A stretch of 37,083 nucleotides of DNA from positions 1 through 37,083 of the forward strand of contig MPML01000048.1 in assembly GCA_002238445.1 (NCBI GenBank). Direction: 5' to 3'. Positions 17,305-25,634 of this stretch are shown in pieces. This DNA is from Caldilineaceae bacterium bin5. Its GTDB lineage: Bacteria; Chloroflexota; Anaerolineae; Caldilineales; Caldilineaceae. The notes beneath the pieces were generated by a model. That model was not told the origin of the DNA. It worked only from the letters and a program-made list of their open reading frames with translations, and searched no databases. The stretch's first letter is position 1. Every line of letters starts with the position of its first letter. The position numbers and the translations under genes are program-made.

Positions 17305-17334
17305 TTCCCAAAACGGTTTGCCAAATCCTATATA
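17305..17334 (+). promoter_or_regulatory. Weak candidate promoter for second sugar importer
   Basis: TTCCCA (17305-17310) and TATATA (17329-17334) are separated by 18 bp and would start transcription about 95 nt before the binding-protein ATG. Only four of six -35 bases match. Nothing else stands out in the 298-bp gap 17138-17435. Confidence 0.28.
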
Positions 17335-17435
17335 TGTGCTACCCTATTCTGTGACCACCTCAGGAACCCCGATTTGTAACGTTTCTCGTCCCATCTGCCC
17401 ACTCCAAGTTGATATCTGCAGGAGGAAAACAAATC

Positions 17436-18818
17436 ATGCAAAAGAAAGGTTTCAGCCGCAGAGAATTTCTTTCACTCGCCGGCGCGACCGGTGGCGCGGC
17501 CCTGCTCGCCGCTTGCCAGCCCGTTACCACCTCTACCGATGACGACGGAATGGAGGCCGCAATGGAACCGGTGACCGTCGTAGTTCAGTCCGGTTGGCAA
17601 ACCGGCAGTGACAGCGACGTCTGGACGCCGTGCATCGATCTATTTCATGAAAAAGGTACGCACATCACGATCGAGATGATCCGCCTCCACGTGACCCCAG
17701 AAGACACGATGACAGCCGTGGCCGGCGGCACCGCTCCCGATGTCTACCATCGCTACATCGGCGGTTTCGCTGAGCTGATGGCGCGCGGCGTCATGTTTCC
17801 CCTCGACGACCTTATCGCCAACGCCCCGGGCTTCGACCCCGATATCTACCTTGGCTCACAGTGGGACAACGGCAAGTGGGACGGCGTTACCTATGGTATC
17901 CCCGTTCTCGAGGGGGGCGCCATGCCCGCCATCTGCTGGCATAAGCACCTTATCGAGGAAGCCGGCGGCGATCCCGAAGTCGGCCCCACGACCTGGCCCG
18001 AACTGTTGGATATGTCCCGCGCGCTCCTCACGTTTGACGACGACGGCAACCTGGTCCAGGCCGGATACGACCCCAAAGACGCCTATGGGTTCACCGTCAT
18101 CGCCTGGCCGGTCGTCTTCGACGAAAATTACATCTCCGAAGATAAGCGTACCTTTACCTTCGATACCGATGCTTGGGCCGAGGGCCTCGACATCATCGCC
18201 CAGTTCTGGCTTGATCCCGGCGTTGACAAGATGCAGGCCTTCGCTGATCAGTGGCCCTATTGGACCGGCTATCCCTCGAGTGGCTTTAACAACGCCAAGC
18301 GCGGCATGATCATGAACGGCAACTGGATGCCCGGCGCTATGCGCAACGTCGTCGACGTTACCGGCGTCGAGTTGGACTCGATCGGCTATGGCTTCCACCC
18401 CAATCTAAACGAGGGCCTCAAAGCCATCGACTTCGGCACCGGACATACGCTCTTTATGCCTCGCACCACCGAGGTCGCTGAGGACGCCCTCACGTTCATG
18501 ATACACATGACCAGCGTCGAGGTCGGCCTGATCGAGTTTGAGATCCGCGCCGCCTGCATGTGGAGCAAGCCGATTCTGGATGCCATCGACCTCTCCACCG
18601 TGCCCGGCCTGCAATGGTTCTTCGACGCGCCGCTTGAGGCCGACAGACTCTGGAGCCCCAACGAGTTCCTCACACCCGTTCAGTCCCAGTGCGAGAACCT
18701 GTGGCAGCGCGCCATCGAAGAGACCATGTTCGGCGCCAAATCGGCCGAAGACGCCCTCTTCGACATCAACGCCGAGCTCCAACAGTCCCTGGACGAATAC
18801 TGGGAGACCCAGAGTTAA
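17436..18818 (+). CDS. Sugar ABC transporter substrate-binding lipoprotein (family 1), Tat signal
   Basis: 460 aa extracellular solute-binding protein of the SBP_bac_1 class. The N-terminus reads SRREFLSLAGATGGAALLAAC, a twin-arginine signal followed by the lipobox LAAC. The body contains TAVAGGTAPDVYHRYIGGFAE, the usual hinge-domain motif in which periplasmic sugar-binding proteins select a ligand. ATG 17436 lies 10 nt after AGGAGG (17420-17425). Two permease genes follow and no ATPase gene. It differs from the first sugar-binding protein (1573), which uses a Sec signal. Confidence 0.9.
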   Translation: MQKKGFSRREFLSLAGATGGAALLAACQPVTTSTDDDGMEAAMEPVTVVVQSGWQTGSDSDVWTPCIDLFHEKGTHITIEMIRLHVTPEDTMTAVAGGTAPDVYHRYIGGFAELMARGVMFPLDDLIANAPGFDPDIYLGSQWDNGKWDGVTYGIPVLEGGAMPAICWHKHLIEEAGGDPEVGPTTWPELLDMSRALLTFDDDGNLVQAGYDPKDAYGFTVIAWPVVFDENYISEDKRTFTFDTDAWAEGLDIIAQFWLDPGVDKMQAFADQWPYWTGYPSSGFNNAKRGMIMNGNWMPGAMRNVVDVTGVELDSIGYGFHPNLNEGLKAIDFGTGHTLFMPRTTEVAEDALTFMIHMTSVEVGLIEFEIRAACMWSKPILDAIDLSTVPGLQWFFDAPLEADRLWSPNEFLTPVQSQCENLWQRAIEETMFGAKSAEDALFDINAELQQSLDEYWETQS

Positions 18819-18841
18819 TCTTCCCGCAGAGCAAGAACATC

Positions 18842-18877
18842 CGGTCACGCCTCAGGACATCGACTGGGGCGCGACCG
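18842..18877 (+). promoter_or_regulatory. Intercistronic stem-loop after second sugar-binding-protein gene
   Basis: CGGTCACGCC (18842-18851) pairs with GGCGCGACCG (18868-18877), 9 of 10 pairs, around a 16-nt loop. No T run follows. It lies between the binding protein and its permease, at the same operon position as the hairpins at 3041 and 33794. Confidence 0.55.
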
Positions 18878-18938
18878 TCCCTTCACGGTACCATTCAGGC
18901 AAAAAGTACCTTGTCAATCCCGAACTTTCGGAATTGGT

Positions 18939-19898
18939 ATGACCACAACTGATCTGGGCGCACAACAACCAGAGTTGGACCCAGCCGGGAGCCCCGAGCT
19001 TCTCCAAAAAATCGCCAGACGACGGCGCTTCCGCCGCCGAATGCTGCCCTACCTCTTCATCTTTCCCTGGATCTTGGGCGTAGTCACTTTTCAAGCCTAC
19101 CCAATCCTCGACTCTTTCTACCACAGCTTCACAATCTACGACGTCTTCCAGCCCGCCAAGTGGATAGGGATTCGCAACTACGTAAATCTGGCAGAACACG
19201 CCTACACCCGCAAAGCGCTGATGAACACCTTCCTCTACGTGGTCGTCTCCGTTCCCGGCGGGCTGGTGGTTGGACTTCTGCAAGCATTGTTGCTGAACGT
19301 TAAAGTGCGCGGCCTCCAACTATTTCGCACTTTGGCGATCGTGCCCGGCACTGTCCCTGTCGCCGGTGCGGCCGCAGTGTCACTGTTTATCTGGAGCCCT
19401 TCCCTTGGTCTTATCAATAGTTTCCTCAAAGCCTTTGGCCTTAAAGGCCAAGCTTGGCTTTCCGATCCGGAAATGGTCAAGTGGGTCTTCATCTTCATGA
19501 CGATCCAGGGTGGCATCGGCATGCTCATTTTCCTCGCCGGCCTGCAAAACGTCCCGCAGGAGCTCTATGACGCATCCAAGATCGACGGCGCAAAGCCAAT
19601 CCAGACCCTCTTTAGCGTCACGCTGCCAATGTTGACCCCCTACACACTCTTCAACCTGCTGACCAGCCTGATTGGCGCCTTTCAGTACTTCGCCGGCCCC
19701 ATGCTCATGACCGGTGGCGGTCCGGCCGGCGGATCATTATTCTATGCCCAACTCATCTACCAAAACGCCTTCACATTCTTCAAAATGGGCCACGCAGCCG
19801 CGCTCTCATGGATTCTGTTCGTCATCAGCGTGATAGTCGTTGTAACCGTCTTCCGAACGTCCGCAAGTTGGGTCTACTATGAGGGAGGAAACAACTAG
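18939..19898 (+). CDS. Sugar ABC transporter permease, UgpA/MalF-like
   Basis: 319 aa membrane protein with about six transmembrane segments after a basic N-terminal stretch (KIARRRRFRRRMLPYLFIFPWI). The EAA loop is ELYDASKIDGAKPIQTLFSV with LPMLTP, diagnostic of carbohydrate permeases. The ATG at 18939 has only a weak ribosome-binding site. Its stop (19896-19898) is one base before the start of the partner permease. Confidence 0.9.
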   Translation: MTTTDLGAQQPELDPAGSPELLQKIARRRRFRRRMLPYLFIFPWILGVVTFQAYPILDSFYHSFTIYDVFQPAKWIGIRNYVNLAEHAYTRKALMNTFLYVVVSVPGGLVVGLLQALLLNVKVRGLQLFRTLAIVPGTVPVAGAAAVSLFIWSPSLGLINSFLKAFGLKGQAWLSDPEMVKWVFIFMTIQGGIGMLIFLAGLQNVPQELYDASKIDGAKPIQTLFSVTLPMLTPYTLFNLLTSLIGAFQYFAGPMLMTGGGPAGGSLFYAQLIYQNAFTFFKMGHAAALSWILFVISVIVVVTVFRTSASWVYYEGGNN

Positions 19899-19899
19899 C

Positions 19900-20799
19900 A
19901 TGGCGGGAGCTTTCTTAGTCCGGCGAAGTGGAACACCGGGCAGCGGCTTCGTTCTCGGAATGCGGGCCAGCAGGATCGTCCAGCACGCGATAGCCTATAT
20001 ATTGATTGCTGTCTTTCTCGCGATCGCACTGATGCCTCTGGCCTGGATGTTCAGCGGCGCTTTCAAAACGCTGGAACAGATGCGCATCACCTTCCCCATC
20101 CAGTGGATCCCGAATCCCGTCACCCTCCAGAACTTTGCCGACGGGTGGCAAGAGCGAAACTGGTTGCTTAACCTGCGCAACACGCTCATGCTTGCTGTCT
20201 TTGTAGGTGTGCCAACCATAACTACCTGTACTCTCGCCGCCTACGCCTTCGCCCGCATGAGATTCCCTGGCAGCGAATTTCTCATGTTCCTCAACATCAG
20301 CCTGATGCTGATCCCGGACTTTGTGACCATGGTACCCCGCTATGTAATGATGGCTCGTATGGGCTGGATCGGAACCTGGCTGCCAGCTGTCGTCCCTTCA
20401 ATGCTTGCGCTCAACCCCGCCATGGTCTTTGTGCTGCGTCAATTCTTCCGCGCCATCCCCAACGAGCTCTCCGAAGCTGCTCGCCTCGATGGTAGTAATG
20501 AACTGGGCATCTACTGGCGTGTCATCCTGCCCCTCTCAAAACCAATTCTTGCCCTCCAGATCGTGCTCATCACCTCCTGGGCCTGGAACGACCTGCTCTT
20601 CCCTCTCCTCTATCTCAAGGACAAGAGCATGCAGACCCTCACCCTCGCCATGATGGGCTTCATCGGCATACGCGGCGACACCAGGTGGGGGCAGATGATG
20701 GCCATGTCTGTCCTCGTATCCCTGCCCATGATGGTGCTCTCCTACTACGGGCAGCGCTACTTTACCGAGGGCTTCACTCTTAGTGGCATCAAGGGATAA
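19900..20799 (+). CDS. Sugar ABC transporter permease, UgpE/MalG-like
   Basis: 299 aa partner permease with six hydrophobic segments, the EAA loop ELSEAARLDGSNELGIYWRV with ILPLSKP, and the typical C-terminus YFTEGFTLSGIKG. ATG 19900 is chosen because it follows the upstream TAG by one base and GGAGG (19884-19888) precedes it; an in-frame ATG at 19879 overlaps the upstream gene and its ribosome-binding site. There is no ATPase downstream; the next gene is VanZ-like. Confidence 0.9.
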   Translation: MAGAFLVRRSGTPGSGFVLGMRASRIVQHAIAYILIAVFLAIALMPLAWMFSGAFKTLEQMRITFPIQWIPNPVTLQNFADGWQERNWLLNLRNTLMLAVFVGVPTITTCTLAAYAFARMRFPGSEFLMFLNISLMLIPDFVTMVPRYVMMARMGWIGTWLPAVVPSMLALNPAMVFVLRQFFRAIPNELSEAARLDGSNELGIYWRVILPLSKPILALQIVLITSWAWNDLLFPLLYLKDKSMQTLTLAMMGFIGIRGDTRWGQMMAMSVLVSLPMMVLSYYGQRYFTEGFTLSGIKG

Positions 20800-20894
20800 C
20801 CCGCCTCCGCGAAATTGCCTAAGCACCCCCTTCGGTATACACTCCTGTATATGCTGCGGGAATTTCACTCTACTCACCATCGGTATCCAATTTC

Positions 20895-21458
20895 ATGTCT
20901 TTTTTCACTTCAAGTCGGGAGCGCCGCCTCTGGCTCTGGACCCTCGCCGTTGTAACCGCAATCTACTCGACACTCGGACTGGCGCGTACTCTCGCCGGGC
21001 ATCTGCGAGCACACGGTCTGCTCGAAACCCTCTTCTTGATCAGTTTTATCCTGGTTGGGGCTGTCATCCTGGCCTACGGGCTGAAAGTGCGCCCAGGTGG
21101 CCTGGAGATCGGGGTCGCGCTCGGTGTGGCCGCCGTCTACATCCTCATCTTCGTGCGCATGGCGACCCCGGAGGAGCGCACGCATCTCATTGAATACGGC
21201 GTTCTGTCCGTCTTCATCTACGAAGCACTCAAAGAACGCGCCAGCCACGGCCGACGCGTCCCGGTACCCGCTTTGCTCGCAATTGTAGCCGCTTCGCTCA
21301 TCGGCCTGATCGACGAAAACATCCAGGCCTTTCTACCCAATCGCGCCTACGACCCACGCGATCTCCTCTTCAACGTCCTCGCCGCCGTCATGGCCGTCGC
21401 CGCCAGCATGGCCCTCTCCTACGCCCGCCGCTGGCGTTTCCGAAACACGGCTGACTGA
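20895..21458 (+). CDS. VanZ-like family membrane protein
   Basis: 187 aa with about five hydrophobic segments. The family signature is visible in the second half: ERTHLIEYGVLSVFIYEAL and LIGLIDENIQAFLPNR with YDPRDLLFNVLAA, matching the conserved E/D-x-x-Q and D-x-x-x-N residues of VanZ domains. VanZ itself gives low-level teicoplanin resistance, but most family members are of unknown role in the cell envelope, so resistance should not be assumed. It stands 95 bp after the sugar permease and may be the last gene of that transcript. Confidence 0.78.
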   Translation: MSFFTSSRERRLWLWTLAVVTAIYSTLGLARTLAGHLRAHGLLETLFLISFILVGAVILAYGLKVRPGGLEIGVALGVAAVYILIFVRMATPEERTHLIEYGVLSVFIYEALKERASHGRRVPVPALLAIVAASLIGLIDENIQAFLPNRAYDPRDLLFNVLAAVMAVAASMALSYARRWRFRNTAD

Positions 21459-21502
21459 GGGCCAACATCAAGCCGGAACACCCCCCTGCCATCCCCCCGC
21501 CT

Positions 21503-21538
21503 GGCGTAGGGCCAGGCCTTGTGCCTGCCCTGCATGCC
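21503..21538. terminator. Bulged stem-loop between convergent VanZ and PhyH genes
   Basis: GGCGT-AGGGC-AGGC on the left pairs with GCCTGCCCT and ATGCC on the right, with one bulged C on the left and two extra bases on the right, around the loop CTTGT. It lies in the 85-bp convergent gap. No T tract, so a terminator role is only plausible. Confidence 0.5.
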
Positions 21539-21543
21539 AGACC

Positions 21544-22452
21544 TCAATAGAACTTGCTGTACCCCAGCGCCGGACGATAATTCAGCTTCTCATCCGTTGA
21601 CGGCCACGACACGTCGTAGCCCACAGGCGGCTGATAGGCGAAGGGGACCTCATCGCGCCCGTAACTGCTCTCCCTCCGAAGATCGATGGCGTGCATCATC
21701 AACCGTAGACGGTCATCGATCCAGCTCTGGGGTACTGTCTGACCCGGCCTGAGATACGACCCATCCGACTTGGGTTCACCCTGGCGCGTAGCCGCGCCCA
21801 GCGAATGGAAAGCATAGTAGAGCGTGCGCCGCAAACTGTCGGCGCTGTTGCGCCTCGAACCATGCACCAGCTTGACATTGTGAAACAGCACGTCGCCCGC
21901 CTTGACAGGCAGTTCAATCAGGCCGGGAAAGTCGAAGCCCTGCGCCACCACCTCCTTTACGGGCAGATTCAGCTTATGGCTGCCCGGCGCCGCCAGCAGG
22001 CAGCCGTTCTCCGGTGTGGCGTCGTCCAGGTAGTAGTCGACGTTGAACACCAGCTCCATCACATCCGGTTGGCTGGGATCGCCGTCGCAGTGGACCGGGA
22101 CCTCCTTGCCGTTTCCCGGCAGCTTGAAAACCAACGCCTCCGCCTCACAGATGAAGTCATCCCCCAGCAGCCGCTGCACCACCTGCAGGATCAACGGATG
22201 CGCCAGCAGCTTGATAAACGAATTGCTCCTGGCCTTGGGGAAAACATACTGCACACGGTGGAATACAATCTCACCCGTATCCGGCAGCGCATCAAAGAAA
22301 TAGTCGCTCTCAGGTTCCTTGCCCTCATAGCCCCCTTCAATAATATAGGCCGAATCTTCCTTTAAGACCGCCAACTCCTCAGGGCAAATCGCTTGTGGCA
22401 AGAGGACGTAGCCGTCCCGATCAAACCTGCCAGCGATTTCTTCAATGTTCAT
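21544..22452 (-). CDS. Phytanoyl-CoA dioxygenase (PhyH) family protein 2
   Basis: 302 aa Fe(II)/2-oxoglutarate dioxygenase. Iron ligands are H121-x-D123 in VPVHCDGD and H197 in VKLVHGSRRN; R208 or R209 (SLRRTL) should bind 2-oxoglutarate. AAPGSHKLN and VKAGDVLFHN are the usual jelly-roll strands around the second histidine. The start at 22452 has only a weak purine-rich site. It lies downstream of an isomerase-like gene and an MDR dehydrogenase on the same strand, 154 bp after the latter, and is probably part of that pathway. It is not closely similar to the tandem PhyH pair at 25635 and 26644. Confidence 0.87.
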   Translation of the reverse strand: MNIEEIAGRFDRDGYVLLPQAICPEELAVLKEDSAYIIEGGYEGKEPESDYFFDALPDTGEIVFHRVQYVFPKARSNSFIKLLAHPLILQVVQRLLGDDFICEAEALVFKLPGNGKEVPVHCDGDPSQPDVMELVFNVDYYLDDATPENGCLLAAPGSHKLNLPVKEVVAQGFDFPGLIELPVKAGDVLFHNVKLVHGSRRNSADSLRRTLYYAFHSLGAATRQGEPKSDGSYLRPGQTVPQSWIDDRLRLMMHAIDLRRESSYGRDEVPFAYQPPVGYDVSWPSTDEKLNYRPALGYSKFY

Positions 22453-22606
22453 GTCGTATCTTCTGTTGTGTGAGAAGCCGGCATCGGTTCCACCGCCAAA
22501 GTCAGCACTGCTTCATGGAAGTGTACAGTCGCTGGTTGGCAACCCTTTGCGGCCGGAAACGAGCCATGTATAAGGAATGGAAAGCTGTCTTTCTTCGAAG
22601 TTCACT

Positions 22607-23653
22607 TCAATCCTCGCCGTAGTCAAGCACGATCTGCAGGATGTCCTGTGGGTGTTTGTCGATCATTTCATAGGCCGCCGCCGCGTCCCCATGGTCAACC
22701 ACATCCGTAATCAGCCCATCCAGATTCAACTTGGGCATCAGTGAAAGCACCGCCTCCATGCGCCGCGCCGCCGTCCACCGGTGCGACAGCTCAGGGCTGA
22801 TGCCGGCTATCTGCGACGAAATCAGCTGGATGCGGTTGTGGTGAAACTCCGCGCCAGGGTAGACGTTGGCCAGCGCGCCCGCATACCACGACATTACGAT
22901 CACCTTGCCGTTGTAACAAACCGTGCGGATTGCCTCGTTCAGAGCGCGATCACTCGCCGAAAACTCGAAAACCACGTCCGCTCCCCGATTGTCAGTCAAC
23001 TCCCTCACTGCCATCGCAATGTCCCTGACCTCGCCCGCATTGAAGACAAGGTCCGCGCCGCTCACCCTCTTCGAGATTTCCAGCCTCTTATCAATCAGGT
23101 CCACCGCGATCACCGGCGCCGCGCCCGACAGCTTGGCCCACTGCACCGTCAGCTGCCCCAGGATACCCTGGCCAAAGACCACCACGCACTCTCCCAAATG
23201 CAGGTCCGCGTCCAAAATGCCGTTGAAAGTCGTGTTCAGGACGGCCGTGAGCACACCTGCCCTTGGATCGATTCCCTCCGGCAGCTTGAACACCGAACCC
23301 GCTGGCAGTACGTGCGCCGACTGGTGCGGTGCAAAGCTGAAGACAACATCGCCCTCATCAAACGCCTTCACATCGCTCCCCACCTCCGTGACCACCCCCA
23401 CGCACGCGTAACCGTAACGCAGAGGGTATTCCCACTCGGGCTCTTCGCTTTCCACAAACAGCCGCGTACCGCGGTCCTGCTTCCGCTGCCACATCGGCGC
23501 GTGGCCGCGATAGACGTTCATCTCCGTCCCATGACTGATACCCGAATAAAGCGAGCGCATCGCCACTTCTCCCGCGCCCGGGCCCGCGATCTCACCCTCG
23601 ACCAGACTTACCTCTCGCAGTCCCGTAATTTCAGCAGCCCTTATCTTGATCAA
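22607..23653 (-). CDS. Medium-chain dehydrogenase/reductase (MDR) family protein lacking the catalytic zinc site
   Basis: 348 aa NAD(P)-dependent oxidoreductase of the zinc-type alcohol dehydrogenase superfamily. The GroES-like domain is followed by a Rossmann fold with GQGILG at 161-166. The segment that normally holds the zinc Cys reads SGISHGTE (38-44), and the usual GHE is GYA (81-83), so the catalytic zinc ligands are absent. This pattern resembles BchC- and quinone-reductase-like members. It starts 19 bp after the isomerase-like gene, so the two are almost certainly cotranscribed. The substrate is unknown; a polyol or sugar derivative is a guess from the neighbours. Confidence 0.82.
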   Translation of the reverse strand: MIKIRAAEITGLREVSLVEGEIAGPGAGEVAMRSLYSGISHGTEMNVYRGHAPMWQRKQDRGTRLFVESEEPEWEYPLRYGYACVGVVTEVGSDVKAFDEGDVVFSFAPHQSAHVLPAGSVFKLPEGIDPRAGVLTAVLNTTFNGILDADLHLGECVVVFGQGILGQLTVQWAKLSGAAPVIAVDLIDKRLEISKRVSGADLVFNAGEVRDIAMAVRELTDNRGADVVFEFSASDRALNEAIRTVCYNGKVIVMSWYAGALANVYPGAEFHHNRIQLISSQIAGISPELSHRWTAARRMEAVLSLMPKLNLDGLITDVVDHGDAAAAYEMIDKHPQDILQIVLDYGED

Positions 23654-23672
23654 CGTCTTACCTGCCTCTCGC

Positions 23673-25097
23673 TCACTGAGCCATATCGTTCACAACCTCA
23701 AATCCCAACAACTGCCCCAGGTCCTCAATCTCATCCACCCAGTCCCCGTAAAACAGGACCCTGTGCCCGCCCGGCGTCAGCGGGTGCTCCGCCTTCATAC
23801 AATTCCGCAGCAGCCGCTTCGCATCCGCAACCTGGATCGCCACCGACGTCCGGCAGTCCCGCTGCACACTAACATTGCTGTCAATGACCCCCGTAAAGAC
23901 GTACATGCGGTCGAACGGCACATACTGCGCGATCGTCACCGTCTGCCCCACCTCCATCTGCACGTTCACACACGTGCTTCGATACAGCCCCTGGTGATTG
24001 CGAAACGCGTATTCGTCCGCCTTCTCGCCGTCCCATCCTCCCAGTTTCGTTGCACTGAAATCGTGCGACATCCCGATCAGGTTCCGCCCCGTATCGATAT
24101 GAATATGGCCGATAAAGCCCGGTCGGTCCGCGAGATACCCGATCAACAGCTGCGTGATCGCGCTCGACAGATCCAGCTGGCAGATCCCTGCCAGCCCCTC
24201 GTCATTCAGCATCGAAAACGCCAGGCACGGCAGCGGATACGGCCCGCTCCCCATACAGATGCCGTGCTCGGCAATACCCTGCGCCTCCTCCTCCGCCAGG
24301 ATCTGCTTGAGTCCCAGGTACAGCTTGCACGATTCGACCACGTCCTCCCTCGTCGGTTCAACAACATCCGTGGCCCCCGCAATCCTCCCCCGCGCCAGCG
24401 CCTCCGCAGCCTCAGCATCCGCGTTCTGGTAGGCCGCGATCAGCCGCTGAGGTGGGATATCCTTGATCTCAAGCCCCAGCCTCTCCTTCGTCTGCCTGAT
24501 AAAGCCGTCGCTCAACGGCGTCAGGTCGGAAAAAAGATGGATCCCGCCCCACCCTTCCTCGAACCACCTGCGGCTCGACTCCACCTGCTTCGGCGTATGC
24601 GACTGCTGGTACAGCACCTTCGACTGCCCCATCTTGTGTATAGCCTTCAACACGCCGATCTTCTTCCCAACGTCCGCGAAATCCGATGAAAGCACCGGAA
24701 TCACATTGCGCTTACCCTTCACCGGCACGAAATTATGCAGCCATCCCAACGGCGAAAGCGGCGTCTCCGTCGGATTGAACATCACCGTCGGCTTGCCCCA
24801 GCTCGCAATCTCCTTCTGCATCACATTCGGAAACAGGCCCAGAATGAAAGCAAGGACACCGTCCTCGTCCTCCACTTTCGCAGCCGCCTCTTCCAACTCC
24901 CCACGCGTCCGCACCAGCCTCTGTCCCGTAAACTCCACCTCCCGCTCGTACGCCTTCAGTTCCTCCCTGTAACGCGCGGCCACGCTCTCGTGGCTGAATG
25001 AACCCTGATAGATCGGCCACGCCTCATTCTCCTCCCCCGGGAACGAGTCGCCTCTCGGGCTTCCCAGAAACAATGTCCGAATTCTCGTCTTCTCCAC
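23673..25097 (-). CDS. L-fucose/L-arabinose isomerase-like protein
   Basis: 474 aa, similar in layout to the C-terminal domain families of L-fucose and L-arabinose isomerases. The recognisable part is PCLAFSMLNDEGLAGICQLD (290-309) followed by GHIHID and SHD (344-346), corresponding to the acidic and histidine metal ligands of FucI-type aldose-ketose isomerases. One acidic position that is commonly Glu appears as D309 here, so the exact reaction is uncertain. The GTG start at 25097 has a modest upstream AAAGGCGAGG. It leads a three-gene minus-strand group with an MDR dehydrogenase and a PhyH dioxygenase, suggesting a short sugar or cyclitol catabolic route (inference). Confidence 0.65.
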   Translation of the reverse strand: MEKTRIRTLFLGSPRGDSFPGEENEAWPIYQGSFSHESVAARYREELKAYEREVEFTGQRLVRTRGELEEAAAKVEDEDGVLAFILGLFPNVMQKEIASWGKPTVMFNPTETPLSPLGWLHNFVPVKGKRNVIPVLSSDFADVGKKIGVLKAIHKMGQSKVLYQQSHTPKQVESSRRWFEEGWGGIHLFSDLTPLSDGFIRQTKERLGLEIKDIPPQRLIAAYQNADAEAAEALARGRIAGATDVVEPTREDVVESCKLYLGLKQILAEEEAQGIAEHGICMGSGPYPLPCLAFSMLNDEGLAGICQLDLSSAITQLLIGYLADRPGFIGHIHIDTGRNLIGMSHDFSATKLGGWDGEKADEYAFRNHQGLYRSTCVNVQMEVGQTVTIAQYVPFDRMYVFTGVIDSNVSVQRDCRTSVAIQVADAKRLLRNCMKAEHPLTPGGHRVLFYGDWVDEIEDLGQLLGFEVVNDMAQ

Positions 25098-25183
25098 AAT
25101 CCTCGCCTTTCTGTCTGCTAATCCGCGATCAGAGCCGAACTAACCAGTAGTGGCTGCGCCCCCGGCTAGATGTCCCGAGACAC

Positions 25184-25199
25184 TAACCACTGGCCACTG
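25184..25199. repeat. Degenerate heptamer pair (TAACCAC TGGCCAC)
   Basis: TAACCAC (25184-25190) and TGGCCAC (25191-25197) are adjacent 7-bp units of the same form as the TGACCCC array at 26513 and the TGACCAC copies at 25502 and 33858. They directly precede MITE copy 3. Confidence 0.45.
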
Positions 25200-25202
25200 C
25201 AG

Positions 25203-25405
25203 TTTGGCGGTCGGGCCTTCGGCCCTCCCTTTTGCCGGGGGTGCGCCCCCGCAACGCCCCCCTACAAAACCATGCCTCACCCACCGGTGCGCCTCATTCG
25301 CAGCGGTGTGCCTGTTCGGCAGTGTGCCCGTCGCCAACCAACGACGTTTCGAAGAATTTCTGACCAAGGTCGGCGGTGAAGGGTTGGTCAAGCATGGCGC
25401 CAAAG
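25203..25405. mobile_element. MITE-like repeat, copy 3 (diverged core, ends not recognisable)
   Basis: The core GGCGGTCGGGCCTTCGGCCC is kept, the downstream C-rich block is nearly the same, and cggcggtgaagggttggtcaa near 25370-25390 aligns with the right part of copy 2. The second hairpin has changed in sequence but remains foldable: CGGGGG-TGCG-CCCCCG here against GGGGC-TGC-GCCCC in copies 1 and 2. Terminal repeats and a target duplication cannot be identified, although GCTAATCCGCGATC at 25117-25130 resembles the decayed left end of copy 1. Confidence 0.6.
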
Positions 25406-25492
25406 ACAGAGGGCTGATGGCTTGAAAACTGTGCTACAACAGTCCTGTCCATTCCCCAATTTGAGTTCCTTGTACGGGTGGGGTCACGAAAA

Positions 25493-25509
25493 GCTAATAA
25501 CTGACCACT
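25493..25509. repeat. 17-bp dispersed repeat, copy A
   Basis: GCTAATAACTGACCACT here differs by one base from GCTAATTACTGACCACT at 33849-33865. Both lie in intergenic DNA shortly before a gene or promoter and contain the heptamer TGACCAC. Confidence 0.5.
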
Positions 25510-25516
25510 CTTTACT

Positions 25517-25597
25517 CAGACAGCGGCTGTCCAAAAATCTGGGATGCTCCTCCCGCCCCGGCCCTGCTTGTCTCTTGCCTCAAAACGGTTGTACAAT
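25517..25597 (+). promoter_or_regulatory. Promoter with upstream palindrome, before PhyH 3
   Basis: TTGTCT (25568-25573), an 18-bp spacer and TACAAT (25592-25597) predict a start near 25604, about 31 nt before the PhyH ATG. The perfect palindrome GACAGC-G-GCTGTC (25519-25531) lies 36 bp upstream of the -35. The whole unit aligns with 12319-12399, where palindrome-to-promoter spacing is 37 bp. Confidence 0.6.
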
Positions 25598-25634
25598 TTT
25601 TCTACGCATCCAGGCTACTATCGAAGGCAAAACC

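Noticed and set aside
20895..21458. Glycopeptide resistance from the VanZ-like gene
   Set aside because: No other van genes are present, and VanZ domains are common in bacteria without such a role.
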